This document shows, in pieces, positions 37,602-46,714 of a stretch of DNA of 64,000 nucleotides (the first letter of the stretch is position 1; each line of letters opens with the position of its first letter). A model generated the notes under the pieces. The model had not been told where the DNA came from, searched no databases, and saw nothing but the letters and a program-made list of their open reading frames with translations. A program made the translations under genes and the position numbers. The stretch comes from JBBQZU01 sp041749535 (GTDB lineage: Bacteria > Bacteroidota > Bacteroidia > Flavobacteriales_D > Cryomorphaceae): NCBI GenBank assembly GCA_041749535.1, contig JBGTBE010000108.1, positions 243,890 to 307,889 of the forward strand, read 5' to 3'.

Positions 37602-38623
37602 TCGGCTTCGGGCTCTTTGTTTTGCGATTCACCAATTTCGGCGAGCTCTCCTTCGTACTCGGTTTTCACCACCCTGGCATCTATGCCGTTTTGCGAAAGC
37701 CAGTTGGCAAAAACGCTGCTGTAGCCGTGTGTTACATACACGCGCTCGGCACCGCTGAGCTGTACTGCTTCGTTGAGCTCGCGCCAGTCGGCATGGTCAG
37801 ACAGTACAAAACCGGTATCAACATTGCGGCGGCGCCGAGCTCCGCGCATACTCATCCACCCCGATGCTGTTGCCGTACGAAGGGGCTTGAATTTATTGAG
37901 CCAGGCCGAGCTTTGTGCCGATGGAGGCGCAACGATCATTGCTCCGCGAATGGATTTTATATTGGTATCGCTGTTCACGCGCTGTGCATAGCCAAAATCG
38001 TAGCCCGACTCGGCAAGCGCGTCATTCATATTGGCCACAGCCCCATGCACATAAATGGGTCCTGTTGACTTTTCAAGGTGTGCAAGTATGCGCTGGGCTT
38101 TGCCAAGCGAGTAGCCAAAGAGTACCGAGTTGAATCCATCTGCTGCATTCTTTGCCCACCATTGGTTGATGGATTCCATTATTTCTTTTTGCGGGAGCCA
38201 GTTGAATACGGGTAGTCCGAAAGTTGATTCTGTAACGAAATCAGTACAACGTATGGGCTCGAAAGGGGTGGAGAGTTTATCATCACCGAGCTTGTAATCT
38301 CCTGATACCACCCATATTTCGCCTTTATGTTCCAGTCTTATTTGTGCCGACCCTGGGATATGGCCAGCCGGATAAAATCTTATCTCAACACCGTTGATAG
38401 AAATGCGCTCCCCATAGGCTACGCCTTGGGCATTGATTTCACCGAGCCGTCGACGCATTACAGGGATGCTGTGGTGATGGGCGAGGTAGTTTTTCATGCC
38501 CCATCTCGAATGATCAGAGTGAGCATGGGTGATCAGCGCATTTGCCACTGGCCGCCAGGGATCAATATGCACATCGGCTATTTCGCAATACAGACCCTTT
38601 TCAGTAAAAGTAATGAGCGGCAT
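37598..38623 (-). CDS. Ligase-associated metallo-beta-lactamase-fold exonuclease
   Basis: A 341-residue nuclease of the metallo-beta-lactamase/beta-CASP type. It has the zinc-binding motif HAHSDH at residues 33-38, a GHIPGSAQI histidine, SGDYK with its metal-binding aspartate, a TESTFGLP segment and the C-terminal FVLSDHADW and VTHGYSS motifs. Family members act with the neighbouring ATP-dependent ligase in DNA damage response, trimming 3' ends. Coupled to the ligase by a 4-nt overlap. Confidence 0.94.
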   Translation of the reverse strand: MPLITFTEKGLYCEIADVHIDPWRPVANALITHAHSDHSRWGMKNYLAHHHSIPVMRRRLGEINAQGVAYGERISINGVEIRFYPAGHIPGSAQIRLEHKGEIWVVSGDYKLGDDKLSTPFEPIRCTDFVTESTFGLPVFNWLPQKEIMESINQWWAKNAADGFNSVLFGYSLGKAQRILAHLEKSTGPIYVHGAVANMNDALAESGYDFGYAQRVNSDTNIKSIRGAMIVAPPSAQSSAWLNKFKPLRTATASGWMSMRGARRRRNVDTGFVLSDHADWRELNEAVQLSGAERVYVTHGYSSVFANWLSQNGIDARVVKTEYEGELAEIGESQNKEPEAE

Positions 38624-38721
38624 AGGAATACAACAAATTGTGTGTTCAAGGGTTCGAAAATATCCACAAGCTTGGGTAAATTAAAACAGGTTTGGTTAGA
38701 TTCGACATCTAAATTTATACC

Positions 38722-39147
38722 ATGACTTCAGATTCAGATCGTATACATGCAAGTGAAGCTCCGGAGCCGGTTGGTTTGTATCCACATGCCCGCAGAGTAG
38801 GTAATTTGCTTTTCCTGAGTGGGGTGGGCCCAAGGGAGAAAGGCACTAAAAAAATTCCCGGTGTAGAGCTTGATGCTTCGGGCAATATATCCAGTTATGA
38901 CATTGAGGTGCAGTGCAGGTCTGTATTCAGAAATGTGCGTACGATACTTGATGCTTCGGGCTCATCGTGGGATAAGCTCGTAGACGTTACTGTGTTTCTC
39001 ACCAATATGAAGGATGACTTTAAAACTTATAATGCCGTTTATGCCGAGTATTTCAAAGACAACCAGCCCTGCCGTACTACAGTGGAAATAAACTGCCTCC
39101 CAACACCTATTGCCATTGAACTGAAATGTATTGCCATAGTAGACTAG
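38722..39147 (+). CDS. RidA-family deaminase, probably 2-aminomuconate deaminase
   Basis: A 141-residue protein of the YjgF/RidA fold. Its N-terminus (EAPEPVGLYPHARRVGNLLF) and the GVGPREKGTKKIPGVELD segment match the aminomuconate deaminase subgroup rather than generic RidA. The fold's active-site arginine is R118 in CRTTVEI, and LVDVTVFLTNMKDDF is typical. This enzyme converts 2-aminomuconate to 4-oxalocrotonate in the 3-hydroxyanthranilate pathway. Functional assignment is a family-level inference, helped by HAAO and a semialdehyde dehydrogenase elsewhere in the window. The next gene follows after 4 nt. Confidence 0.8.
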   Translation: MTSDSDRIHASEAPEPVGLYPHARRVGNLLFLSGVGPREKGTKKIPGVELDASGNISSYDIEVQCRSVFRNVRTILDASGSSWDKLVDVTVFLTNMKDDFKTYNAVYAEYFKDNQPCRTTVEINCLPTPIAIELKCIAIVD

Positions 39148-39151
39148 CCAT

Positions 39152-40150
39152 ATGAGTGATGACAGGACATACCGCGCACTGGTAGTGCGCAAGGATGAGC
39201 GATTTGTTAAAAGTATTGAGCAGGTTGGTATGGATTTTCTACCAGAAAACGAAGTACGAATCAGGGTACATTTTGCAGCACTTAACTATAAGGATGCGCT
39301 GTCAGCATCGGGCCATAAGGGCATTAGCCGAAATTTCCCGCACACACCCGGAGTGGATGCTTCGGGGGTAGTTGAGCATAGTGAATCAACTGTATTCAAG
39401 CCTGGTGATGAGGTGATTGTAACTTCCTACGATATGGGCATGGGTACAAAAGGTGGTTTTGCCGAGTATATTTCTGTACCCGCAGCATGGGTGGTACCAT
39501 TACCGAAAGGTTTGAGCCTGAAGGATTCCATGATTATTGGTACCGGTGGGTTTACTGCTGCTCTTGCTCTCTACAAAATGGAAATGAATGGTCAGCAACC
39601 CGAAATGGGCGAAGTGTTGGTAACAGGTGCCAGCGGTGGAGTGGGTTCTATGGCTGTTGCCATACTGAAAAAAGCGGGTTATTCAGTAATAGCTTCGAGC
39701 GGTAAAACGGAGCATTACACATGGCTGCATAGCATAGGTGCCAAGCGCTGTATAAACCGGGCTGAGGTTAATGACACTACAGGGCGCCCATTACTCAAAT
39801 CGCAATGGGCAGGTGCAATTGATACCGTTGGGGGAAATACACTTGCCACACTTTTGAAGGCGTGTAGTAGAAACGGCAACGTAGCTTCTTGTGGACTTGT
39901 AGGTTCTCCAGAATTGCATACTACCGTATATCCGCTTATTCTGAATGGGGTAAATCTTCTAGGGGTTGAAAGCGCCGAAACGCCTTATAATTTAAGACTT
40001 AAGATGTGGATGCTGCTCTCAGAGAAGTGGCTTCCAGATCAGGTTGATTCAATGGGAACATTGGTGCCACTCGAAGAGATTCCTGCGTATATGGATGATA
40101 TTCTTGCTGGTGAAACAGTAGGCAGGATCATTGCAGACCTTAGTCTATAA
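39152..40150 (+). CDS. YhdH/AcuI-family NADPH-dependent quinone / acrylyl-CoA reductase
   Basis: A 332-residue medium-chain dehydrogenase/reductase without zinc ligands. The N-terminal catalytic domain has VHFAALNYKDALSASG, PHTPGVDASGVV and a GFAEYISVPA segment. The Rossmann domain has VTGASGGVGSMAVAIL at about residues 156-171. The family reduces acryloyl-CoA or quinone-like substrates with NADPH. The ATG is only 4 nt after the aminomuconate-deaminase-like gene, so the two are probably coexpressed. An imperfect hairpin (40158-40178) follows. Confidence 0.9.
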   Translation: MSDDRTYRALVVRKDERFVKSIEQVGMDFLPENEVRIRVHFAALNYKDALSASGHKGISRNFPHTPGVDASGVVEHSESTVFKPGDEVIVTSYDMGMGTKGGFAEYISVPAAWVVPLPKGLSLKDSMIIGTGGFTAALALYKMEMNGQQPEMGEVLVTGASGGVGSMAVAILKKAGYSVIASSGKTEHYTWLHSIGAKRCINRAEVNDTTGRPLLKSQWAGAIDTVGGNTLATLLKACSRNGNVASCGLVGSPELHTTVYPLILNGVNLLGVESAETPYNLRLKMWMLLSEKWLPDQVDSMGTLVPLEEIPAYMDDILAGETVGRIIADLSL

Positions 40151-40184
40151 AATTCAAAACCCAGCTTTGAGCCGGGTTCTGAAC

Positions 40185-40210
40185 TTAACCAAATTAACCA
40201 AATTAACCAA
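40185..40210. repeat. TTAACCAAA short tandem repeat ahead of a truncated reading frame
   Basis: Almost three copies of the 9-mer TTAACCAAA, followed 7 nt later by an ATG (40218). That frame encodes only 19 residues before TAG (40277). The arrangement resembles leaders of secreted-protein genes but no gene follows. Confidence 0.6.
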
Positions 40211-40391
40211 TACTACTATGAAGATGCATAGGAACCGTTGTTCCCCGTGCTTGAATTATATACAGTTAGTGTCATAGCTACCCTACCTGTATTGAAGCCT
40301 TTTTTTTAGTTTGTTAACGAGTGGTCGCGTACATGAATTAACGGTATTCAGTGGTGCATGAACGGTACCATCCAAATGCCGAAATCATTGA

Positions 40392-40541
40392 TTAGGCTAT
40401 GTTCTTTTTTATTTTATTCCACTTGTTTTTGAATTTTTTATTCTGGGCCTGAACGTAATACTCATCCCACAGTGGAGTCATTCCGCCATATATTTTATAG
40501 CTCTGAAGGCCCATTCTGATTTTGTTCAAATCTTTAAGCAT
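40392..40541 (-). CDS. Probable 49-residue basic small protein after FecR
   Basis: A minus-strand ORF starting at ATG 40541, only 4 nt after the stop of the second FecR gene, and ending in TAA at 40392-40394. It encodes 49 residues (MLKDLNKIRMGLQ..., then YGGMTPLWDEYYVQAQNKK and a lysine-rich tail). It has no signal peptide or membrane segment and is strongly basic at its C-terminus. The tight spacing after FecR and an amino-acid pattern that looks like protein rather than noise support it. Family unknown. Confidence 0.5.
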   Translation of the reverse strand: MLKDLNKIRMGLQSYKIYGGMTPLWDEYYVQAQNKKFKNKWNKIKKNIA

Positions 40542-40545
40542 AGCT

Positions 40546-41412
40546 TTAAATTTTTGTGATAGTGATAAGCTTGTTTTCTGAGTCTATGGAGTAGTTGATG
40601 CCAAATGGAAGGCAAAGAATATCCATTGACTCTTCCAATGACAAATTCTTAGAAATCTGACCTGAGTATTTGAGTTGGACAAATTCAGGCACAGCTACTT
40701 CATATTCAAAATGCAATGCAATAATTTCTATTGCTTCACGAAGAGATGTGTTATCGAACGTAAATTCCGAATTGATCCAACCATCAATTCCGCTTTCAGG
40801 AACCTTGCTTTTCAGCACTCCCGCTTTGGTCAACACCAATTTGTCTCCCGCAGTTAAAGCTTCTATGATTTTACCTGATTGACTTACACCAACTTTACCA
40901 GTTTTACATGATACTACCAATGAATCTCCTTCTGATACAACAAGAAAAGATGTTCCGAGCACGGTTACGTCACCTTGTTTCGTTTCTACCCGAAATGTGC
41001 TTCCCTTTTCTACTTCAAAGAATGCCTTGCCGGAGAGAGAAACATCCCGATTAAGATACCACATGAGCGCATTGTACTTCAATTCTGATCCTTCGGCAAT
41101 AGTTACCTGTGATCCATCTGGCAATTCAATTTGCGCGAAATCTGTGTTTATGGGTTTGATGGATTTATTGCCTATAAAAAATGCAGCCATTGCAACACCT
41201 AAGAATAGAACAGCCGCAGCGGCCCATTTACGCAAGCCCCAAATTTTCTCAATCGATATACTTTCAGATAAGTCAATTCTTTCTTGAATATTACTCCAGG
41301 CTGCACCCTTACTCTGGTTGAATTGTATTCTATCCTGGGTTAATAAATTACTCAAGTTTGTTTCGAAGTCTCTTTCCACGATATCCAGCTTTTCTGAAAT
41401 TAGGTTTGTCAA
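40546..41412 (-). CDS. FecR-family anti-sigma factor (second copy)
   Basis: A 288-residue inner-membrane protein. A short cytoplasmic N-terminus and one membrane helix (about residues 66-82, AAAAVLFLGVAMAAFFIG) precede the FecR domain (QIELPDGSQVTIAEGSELKYN, DVSLSGKAFFEVEKGSTFRVET, VTVLGTSFLV). A C-terminal STN-like domain (FDNTSLREAIEIIALHFEYEV) follows. Such proteins receive a signal from a TonB receptor and control an ECF sigma factor. The start is a TTG at 41412 with GGAG a few nt upstream; no in-frame ATG precedes it. It lies downstream of the receptor, and no second sigma gene is present. Confidence 0.88.
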   Translation of the reverse strand: MTNLISEKLDIVERDFETNLSNLLTQDRIQFNQSKGAAWSNIQERIDLSESISIEKIWGLRKWAAAAVLFLGVAMAAFFIGNKSIKPINTDFAQIELPDGSQVTIAEGSELKYNALMWYLNRDVSLSGKAFFEVEKGSTFRVETKQGDVTVLGTSFLVVSEGDSLVVSCKTGKVGVSQSGKIIEALTAGDKLVLTKAGVLKSKVPESGIDGWINSEFTFDNTSLREAIEIIALHFEYEVAVPEFVQLKYSGQISKNLSLEESMDILCLPFGINYSIDSENKLITITKI

Positions 41413-41546
41413 TTTGCTCCATATACATCTGCAACAATATTTACCCTACCTGCTTATGACTATGTTGGCAGTAAACACGAGCAGTGCGTTGTCATTGAAG
41501 GTGCGTGGCAATTATTCACTTATTAATGTGAATACTCAGAAGCCTT

Positions 41547-44258
41547 TTAGATTCTGATTTTCAGAAATGCCGAGGGGGTGAATCCAAGAGAGGGTAAATC
41601 ACGTTTTTCCAATTGTGGTGGTTCTCCATTAGCAGAAGGAATAAGATAATAGTCTATGAGTCTCGCACTCTGATTGTTGTATATATTGTAAACAGATATT
41701 CCAAGCTGAAAGACAGATTTTTTTAGTGGAATCGTATAACCTAAGGAGATATCTACCCTATGGTATAGTACAGTTTCACTGCTATTTATTTCAGCAACTT
41801 GCACTGTGATACTATCGGGTCCATTTTGAGAAATACCAAGCACTTCGGTATAAGGGAGGCCGCTTGATGCGGTAATAGCGGCTGAGAAATCCCAATTTTT
41901 TAAGTTCAGATTGTAAACCACACCGATTTCATTTAAACTATACCCGCTGCTCCGAAAATAATTCCCCGAATTAATACCATCATACTTAGAACGGGCGTCA
42001 GTATAAGTGTAAGATACCAGGAGGTTCTGTTTTTCAAAATTCTTCTTAAGCAATAGATCGAATCCGCGAATTCTCCGATCACCATCATATGCAAATTCAT
42101 TAAGCTGGCCCGGGGATAACACGAGTTCAGGATACAACAATTCTACAGTACCAGATTCGGTTTTCAAATACACTTCAGCATCAAATTGCCAACCGCGCTT
42201 TTCCCAAGTTAAACCCAAAGAATATTGTTGGCTTTCCAGCACAGGCAATGCCGTTTTCTGAGCCAATCCCCAACTTTCAGGTACACTGAAATAAAGGCTT
42301 CTCTCGTTGAGTCTACGTATCATTTGGTGATACTCACCAAGTGATGTTTTCAGCGTAATGTAGGGCAGAATCTTGGCCGAAAGGCTAAGTCTAGGTGCTA
42401 TGTAAACTTTGGATGTTCCTGTGTAAGGTGAAATCCGTACTCCACCACTTATTTTTAAAATCCCTAATTGTCTGTTCATTTGTGCATAAAACGCATGTAA
42501 GGTTGCTTTTTGCGTTGAATCCTGAAATATAAAGTCCTGGTCTTCGGATTGCTCCACGATGCGGTAATCGGTATACCAATATCCAAAATTCAGTGAGGTG
42601 AGTTCATTCAATTCGTAGGTATTATCCAGCCTGATTGTATAATCATTCAAATGAGTACGTTGCTCAAAAAATCTTCTGCTCAAAAGGATACTCTGATCTA
42701 AATAGAATGATTCCTCAGCGTTCAGATTGCTGCGATAGGAAGAAAGGCTGAAGTTCGCGTAAGTGAAGAAGCGCTTATTCCACTTTCTCGACCACTTAAA
42801 ACTCCCGCCGGTATTGCCCCAATCAGTATTATCTATAGATTCACGGCTTATCTCAGCTGGTGCAGTTAGAAATCTCATTTTGAGATTATCCACACCATTG
42901 TAGAAACCTATAGATATGGCATCTCTGATTGTGGGCTTAAATGTAAATTTGGCATTGAAGTCGTAGTAAAAATAATCAGGTATTTGTTCTGAGTCAAAAA
43001 CGTTGGAAGTGCCCTGTGTATTTCCGGGAGCATCAGAATCGTAAATATTGTTGAAGATATTTTTGTAGGTGGTGCTTTGAAGTATGTCTGTGAATCCCCT
43101 TCTAAAAGCGACCACAAGCGATGCCTTATTCTCTACAAGGGGTAATTCAAGCAATGCACTGATGCTCATTGTATTTAATTCTACAAGCGCAGTTGCATCC
43201 TTGTTGTTACCTTCTATCGCTGCAATATCAACTACACCTGCTGTGCGCCCCCCGAATTGAGCACCAAACGAGCCTTTGTACACTTGTACATTTTTAATGA
43301 CATTGCTATTAAATGCACTAAAGAAACCGAAAAAGTGGTCGATGTGGTATAAAGTTATTCCGTCAAAGAGTATCAAATTCTGATCGGATGCACTGCCTCT
43401 GATTTTTATTCCTGAAGATGATGTTTGGCTTGATGCAATGCCTGGCAACCAGCGCAAGGCTCTAAACAGATCGGCTTCACCAAGGAGAGGGAGTTTAGTA
43501 ATTTCAGTGGGATTGAAACTGATATGCCCCGGGTCGGTTTGCAATTCAATAAGTTCTTCTTTTTCTCCTGTTATCTGAATGGATGGAAGAAGGCGCTCCT
43601 GAGGCATCATCTCCATGTAAAGGTAGCTGCGGGAAAGCTGCGTATTCAGTTTAATAGTGAGGTTTTTGTAGCCTATATATCGAACCACTATGGTGACAGT
43701 ATCAACGGGAACCTTGACCAGGGTGAATTTTCCATCAGAGTTGGCTATAGTGGAGGTAGAAGTACCTGCAACATTCACACTTGCATAGGGAAGAGGTTCG
43801 CCACTCATACGGTCGTGGATTATACCTGAAAGTGCAAAGTCACGTCTTTTCGGCCCAATTGCACTTTCTGCTTCAGTTTCAGGAAGTGGTATGATCACGT
43901 ATACACCTCCTACTACTTCAAAACCATACCCACTGCCGTAGAGCGCAGTTAATAGGAAATCATCGATAGAAAGTTGCTTGGCTGCGAGAGGAGATACTTC
44001 GATTTCTTCGATTGCTTCTGGATTGTACGAAAAAGCAATGTCATACTTCTTACCTATAATCTTGATACTTCGCACCAAGGGTTTACCTTGAAATGACTTG
44101 TACGGATAATCAATAATCTCCTCCTGACCCGAACAGACTGAAGCCAGCCCAAAAAAGATTAAGAGGAGTGTAAGGTATTTCAGTAGCTTATTTCTATGGC
44201 TCCCGAACTGTTTTCCGCATATCTGGCTCCAAATGCCTTGCAAAATATTTCTAGACAT
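41547..44258 (-). CDS. TonB-dependent transducer/receptor with STN and carboxypeptidase-like domains
   Basis: A 903-residue outer-membrane receptor. An N-terminal hydrophobic signal (LLKYLTLLLIFFGLASVCSG, about residues 25-44) is followed by an STN domain (about 55-120), which in FecA-type receptors contacts the anti-sigma factor. A carboxypeptidase-regulatory-like domain (GIIHDRMSGEPLPYASVNVAG), a plug (LLGEADLFRALRWLPGI, SGIKIRGSASDQNLILFDG) and a 22-strand-type barrel complete it. ATG 44258 gives a long 25-residue leader before the signal and a 79-nt overlap with the upstream FecR gene. A later non-ATG start is possible. The imported ligand is unknown and no SusD partner is encoded here. 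Confidence 0.92.
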   Translation of the reverse strand: MSRNILQGIWSQICGKQFGSHRNKLLKYLTLLLIFFGLASVCSGQEEIIDYPYKSFQGKPLVRSIKIIGKKYDIAFSYNPEAIEEIEVSPLAAKQLSIDDFLLTALYGSGYGFEVVGGVYVIIPLPETEAESAIGPKRRDFALSGIIHDRMSGEPLPYASVNVAGTSTSTIANSDGKFTLVKVPVDTVTIVVRYIGYKNLTIKLNTQLSRSYLYMEMMPQERLLPSIQITGEKEELIELQTDPGHISFNPTEITKLPLLGEADLFRALRWLPGIASSQTSSSGIKIRGSASDQNLILFDGITLYHIDHFFGFFSAFNSNVIKNVQVYKGSFGAQFGGRTAGVVDIAAIEGNNKDATALVELNTMSISALLELPLVENKASLVVAFRRGFTDILQSTTYKNIFNNIYDSDAPGNTQGTSNVFDSEQIPDYFYYDFNAKFTFKPTIRDAISIGFYNGVDNLKMRFLTAPAEISRESIDNTDWGNTGGSFKWSRKWNKRFFTYANFSLSSYRSNLNAEESFYLDQSILLSRRFFEQRTHLNDYTIRLDNTYELNELTSLNFGYWYTDYRIVEQSEDQDFIFQDSTQKATLHAFYAQMNRQLGILKISGGVRISPYTGTSKVYIAPRLSLSAKILPYITLKTSLGEYHQMIRRLNERSLYFSVPESWGLAQKTALPVLESQQYSLGLTWEKRGWQFDAEVYLKTESGTVELLYPELVLSPGQLNEFAYDGDRRIRGFDLLLKKNFEKQNLLVSYTYTDARSKYDGINSGNYFRSSGYSLNEIGVVYNLNLKNWDFSAAITASSGLPYTEVLGISQNGPDSITVQVAEINSSETVLYHRVDISLGYTIPLKKSVFQLGISVYNIYNNQSARLIDYYLIPSANGEPPQLEKRDLPSLGFTPSAFLKIRI

Positions 44259-45034
44259 AGTCCAGGGTTTGATGCGTTAAAGGTGCCGGTATAAGTAAGT
44301 TTTTGATCTATTTTTAAATGTACTTTTTTATTGAGCAACATTTCCAATTGGCTGGCCACCAAAATTACGGGGGCTTCTGCAAAGCTAAACTCCCGAACGG
44401 GAAGCATATGCCCCTCATGTTCATAGTTTCCAATGCGTAAAGTTGATTCTTCTGACCGCGAAAATTGACCTGCACCAATTTTTTCACTCCCAAACTTAGA
44501 ATCAATTCTGACACTGCCTTCTGAGCAGTGCACCAATAACAACTCACCTGAAGAACATACCGTAAACTTCGTTCCCAAAACAGAAACAGACCCATTTTCA
44601 CAATGCACTTCAAACGTACTACCAGATTTTACTTCGAAATAGGCATCTCCAATCAGAGATATATTTCGCTGAAATATCCAAAATGCCTTATTCAATTGAA
44701 GGTTTGCTTCAGGGGCAAGGAGTACCTCACTGCCATCGGGTAGTGTGTGTTTGGCTATCCCCAACGTATCATTGGTTATTGATACATTGCCGATCAAATG
44801 CACCAATAATGGAATAGCCGCAATTAAAACTGCTATTGCTGCAGCCCGATACCAAACCATGGGCACCCTGGAAGAAATAGCTTCCGGCTGTAACCGGACT
44901 GCTGCCCCATGAATATTAATTTGGGTCATCACATATTCCTTGGCCCTTTTTTTAGAATCCGAAGAAAAAGGCACCACCCAGCCCGATGTGCTATTCAATA
45001 TTCTTTTATTAGCAACCTGCTTTTTACTTTCCAT
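44180..45034 (-). CDS. FecR-family anti-sigma factor (first copy)
   Basis: A 284-residue protein with a cytoplasmic N-terminus, one membrane helix (about residues 67-86) and a periplasmic FecR domain (HTLPDGSEVLLAPEANLQLN, NISLIGDAYFEVKSGSTFEV, VSVLGTKFTV). A short C-terminal STN-like domain (LNKKVHLKIDQKLTYTG) ends it. Its ATG lies 1 nt after the ECF sigma stop codon, so it is the cognate regulator. Its 3' end overlaps the TonB receptor gene by 79 nt. Confidence 0.92.
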   Translation of the reverse strand: MESKKQVANKRILNSTSGWVVPFSSDSKKRAKEYVMTQINIHGAAVRLQPEAISSRVPMVWYRAAAIAVLIAAIPLLVHLIGNVSITNDTLGIAKHTLPDGSEVLLAPEANLQLNKAFWIFQRNISLIGDAYFEVKSGSTFEVHCENGSVSVLGTKFTVCSSGELLLVHCSEGSVRIDSKFGSEKIGAGQFSRSEESTLRIGNYEHEGHMLPVREFSFAEAPVILVASQLEMLLNKKVHLKIDQKLTYTGTFNASNPGLCLEIFCKAFGARYAENSSGAIEISY

Positions 45035-45035
45035 A

Positions 45036-45572
45036 TCATATCTTATTATCTATTTCAAGCCTGAGTATAGAAAGTGCTTTCGACATTCGCTTTTCTACTG
45101 CCTTCATGCTTAAACCAAGCCTTTCTCCAATTTCATGATACTTCAATCCATCTACACGATTCATCAGAAACACTTCTCTTGCACCATCGGGAATATTGCC
45201 CAAAGCACGTTGTAATTTTTGGTCAAACTCTTGCATCTCTAACAAATATTGAGGTGTCACTTTATCGCTCTTATTTGGCTGTAATTTCAAAAATTTAAAC
45301 TTGAGCTGCTCTCTCTTGAGCTGATTGATCAGCAAGTTGCCAGCGATGGTATACAAGTATGCTTTTAGGGAATTTTTTTCAATTCTGTCGCGGGTTTCCC
45401 ACACTTTCACAAATGCATCTTGAGCCACATCTTCGGCGAGTTCTTGCTGACCGCACTTGTAATATAAGTAATTGCGAACCGAGTCGTAGTACAAATCAAA
45501 AGCACGCTCGAATTCCTGAGCTGTAAGCAGCTCCTTGTTGCCTTCTGATTTGCGAAAAATTTTCAATGCCAT
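45036..45572 (-). CDS. ECF-type RNA polymerase sigma factor
   Basis: A 178-residue sigma-70-family ECF factor. Region 2 (FDLYYDSVRNYLYYKCGQ, AEDVAQDAFVKVWETRD) and region 4 (IPDGAREVFLMNRVDGLKYHE, LGLSMKAVEKRMSKAL) are both complete. It is expected to be held inactive by the FecR encoded immediately downstream and released on ligand binding to the TonB receptor. The target promoter is unknown; it is probably autoregulated as in other FecIRA-type loci. Confidence 0.94.
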   Translation of the reverse strand: MALKIFRKSEGNKELLTAQEFERAFDLYYDSVRNYLYYKCGQQELAEDVAQDAFVKVWETRDRIEKNSLKAYLYTIAGNLLINQLKREQLKFKFLKLQPNKSDKVTPQYLLEMQEFDQKLQRALGNIPDGAREVFLMNRVDGLKYHEIGERLGLSMKAVEKRMSKALSILRLEIDNKI

Positions 45573-45723
45573 CGATGGGTAAACTTACCTTGTTTGAAGG
45601 GTGGTAAATATCTCAATCTTTATCAATTCTTCATAAGTGCACTTATACTTTAGATTCACCGAACATGTTTAAGGTTGCCTTTGTTCTTAATTTTGAGAAG
45701 TTTCTAAATTTAAATACAAAGCA

Positions 45724-46707
45724 ATGGAATATCGCAGATTAGGAAAAAGTGGGCTAAAGGTCAGTGAGTTATCTTTTGGTACATGGATCACTTTTGGCAA
45801 CCAAATTCAAGATGGCACATCCGAGCAATTATTAAAAATCGCCTATGATGCCGGGATTAATTTTTTTGACAATGCTGAGGTGTATGCAGCTGGTGAGTCT
45901 GAACGGGTATTGGGAAAGCTTCTTCAAAAATTTAATTGGCCCAGAGACACTTATACCGTGTCGAGCAAAGTTTTTTTTGGCGCTGGAGGGCAGCTTCCCA
46001 CCCAAAAAGGGCTTCATAGAAAGCATATTGTAGAAGCATGCCATGACGCCCTGAATCGTCTCAAGGTCGAGTATTTAGATCTTTTCTTCTGTCACCGACC
46101 AGATAAGGAAACACCTATATCAGAGACAGTATGGAGCATGCACAACTTAATACTTCAGGGGAAGATACTTTACTGGGGGACCAGCGAATGGAGTGCTCAG
46201 GAAATTATGGAAGCCCACATGATTGCCGAAAAGTATAATCTTATTGGGCCTGTAATGGAGCAACCTCAATACAACATGTTGGTTCGCGAAAAGGTTGAGG
46301 CAGAATTTCTTCAGTTGTACAGTACTGTTGGTTTGGGTACCACTATCTGGAGTCCACTCGCTTCGGGAGTGCTTACTGGCAAGTACAATAACAGCAAAGA
46401 AGCCAGTAGTCGGCTCAACCGCGCAGAACTCTCCTGGCTAAATGAACGACTACTCGTAGAAGATGTTCTTTCAAAAGTGAGCCGGCTGAACCAACTGGCG
46501 ATGGATAGTGGCATGTCATTGACCCACATGAGTTTGTTATGGTGTCTAAAGAACCAAAATGTAAGCACTGTAATTCTAGGCGCGAGCCAACCTTCCCAGC
46601 TAGAAGCAAACCTTAAAGCACTGGATTATAAAACCAGTTTAACGGCAGAGTTAATTGAAGCAATAGAAACAATTCTGGACAACAAGCCAAAGTTGCCTGC
46701 ATATTGA
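45724..46707 (+). CDS. Aldo/keto reductase (potassium-channel beta-subunit-like)
   Basis: A 327-residue TIM-barrel NADPH-dependent reductase of the AKR6/YghZ-like branch. It begins MEYRRLGKSGLKVSELSFGT. Catalytic aspartate and tyrosine are in NFFDNAEVYAAGESE, the lysine is in SSKVFF and the active-site histidine in LFFCHRPD. The nucleotide-binding end has VILGASQPSQLEANLKAL. Such enzymes reduce small aldehydes and ketones; the substrate cannot be told from sequence. It starts an apparent run with the helicase gene, 7 nt downstream. Confidence 0.92.
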   Translation: MEYRRLGKSGLKVSELSFGTWITFGNQIQDGTSEQLLKIAYDAGINFFDNAEVYAAGESERVLGKLLQKFNWPRDTYTVSSKVFFGAGGQLPTQKGLHRKHIVEACHDALNRLKVEYLDLFFCHRPDKETPISETVWSMHNLILQGKILYWGTSEWSAQEIMEAHMIAEKYNLIGPVMEQPQYNMLVREKVEAEFLQLYSTVGLGTTIWSPLASGVLTGKYNNSKEASSRLNRAELSWLNERLLVEDVLSKVSRLNQLAMDSGMSLTHMSLLWCLKNQNVSTVILGASQPSQLEANLKALDYKTSLTAELIEAIETILDNKPKLPAY

Positions 46708-46714
46708 AAGGTTT

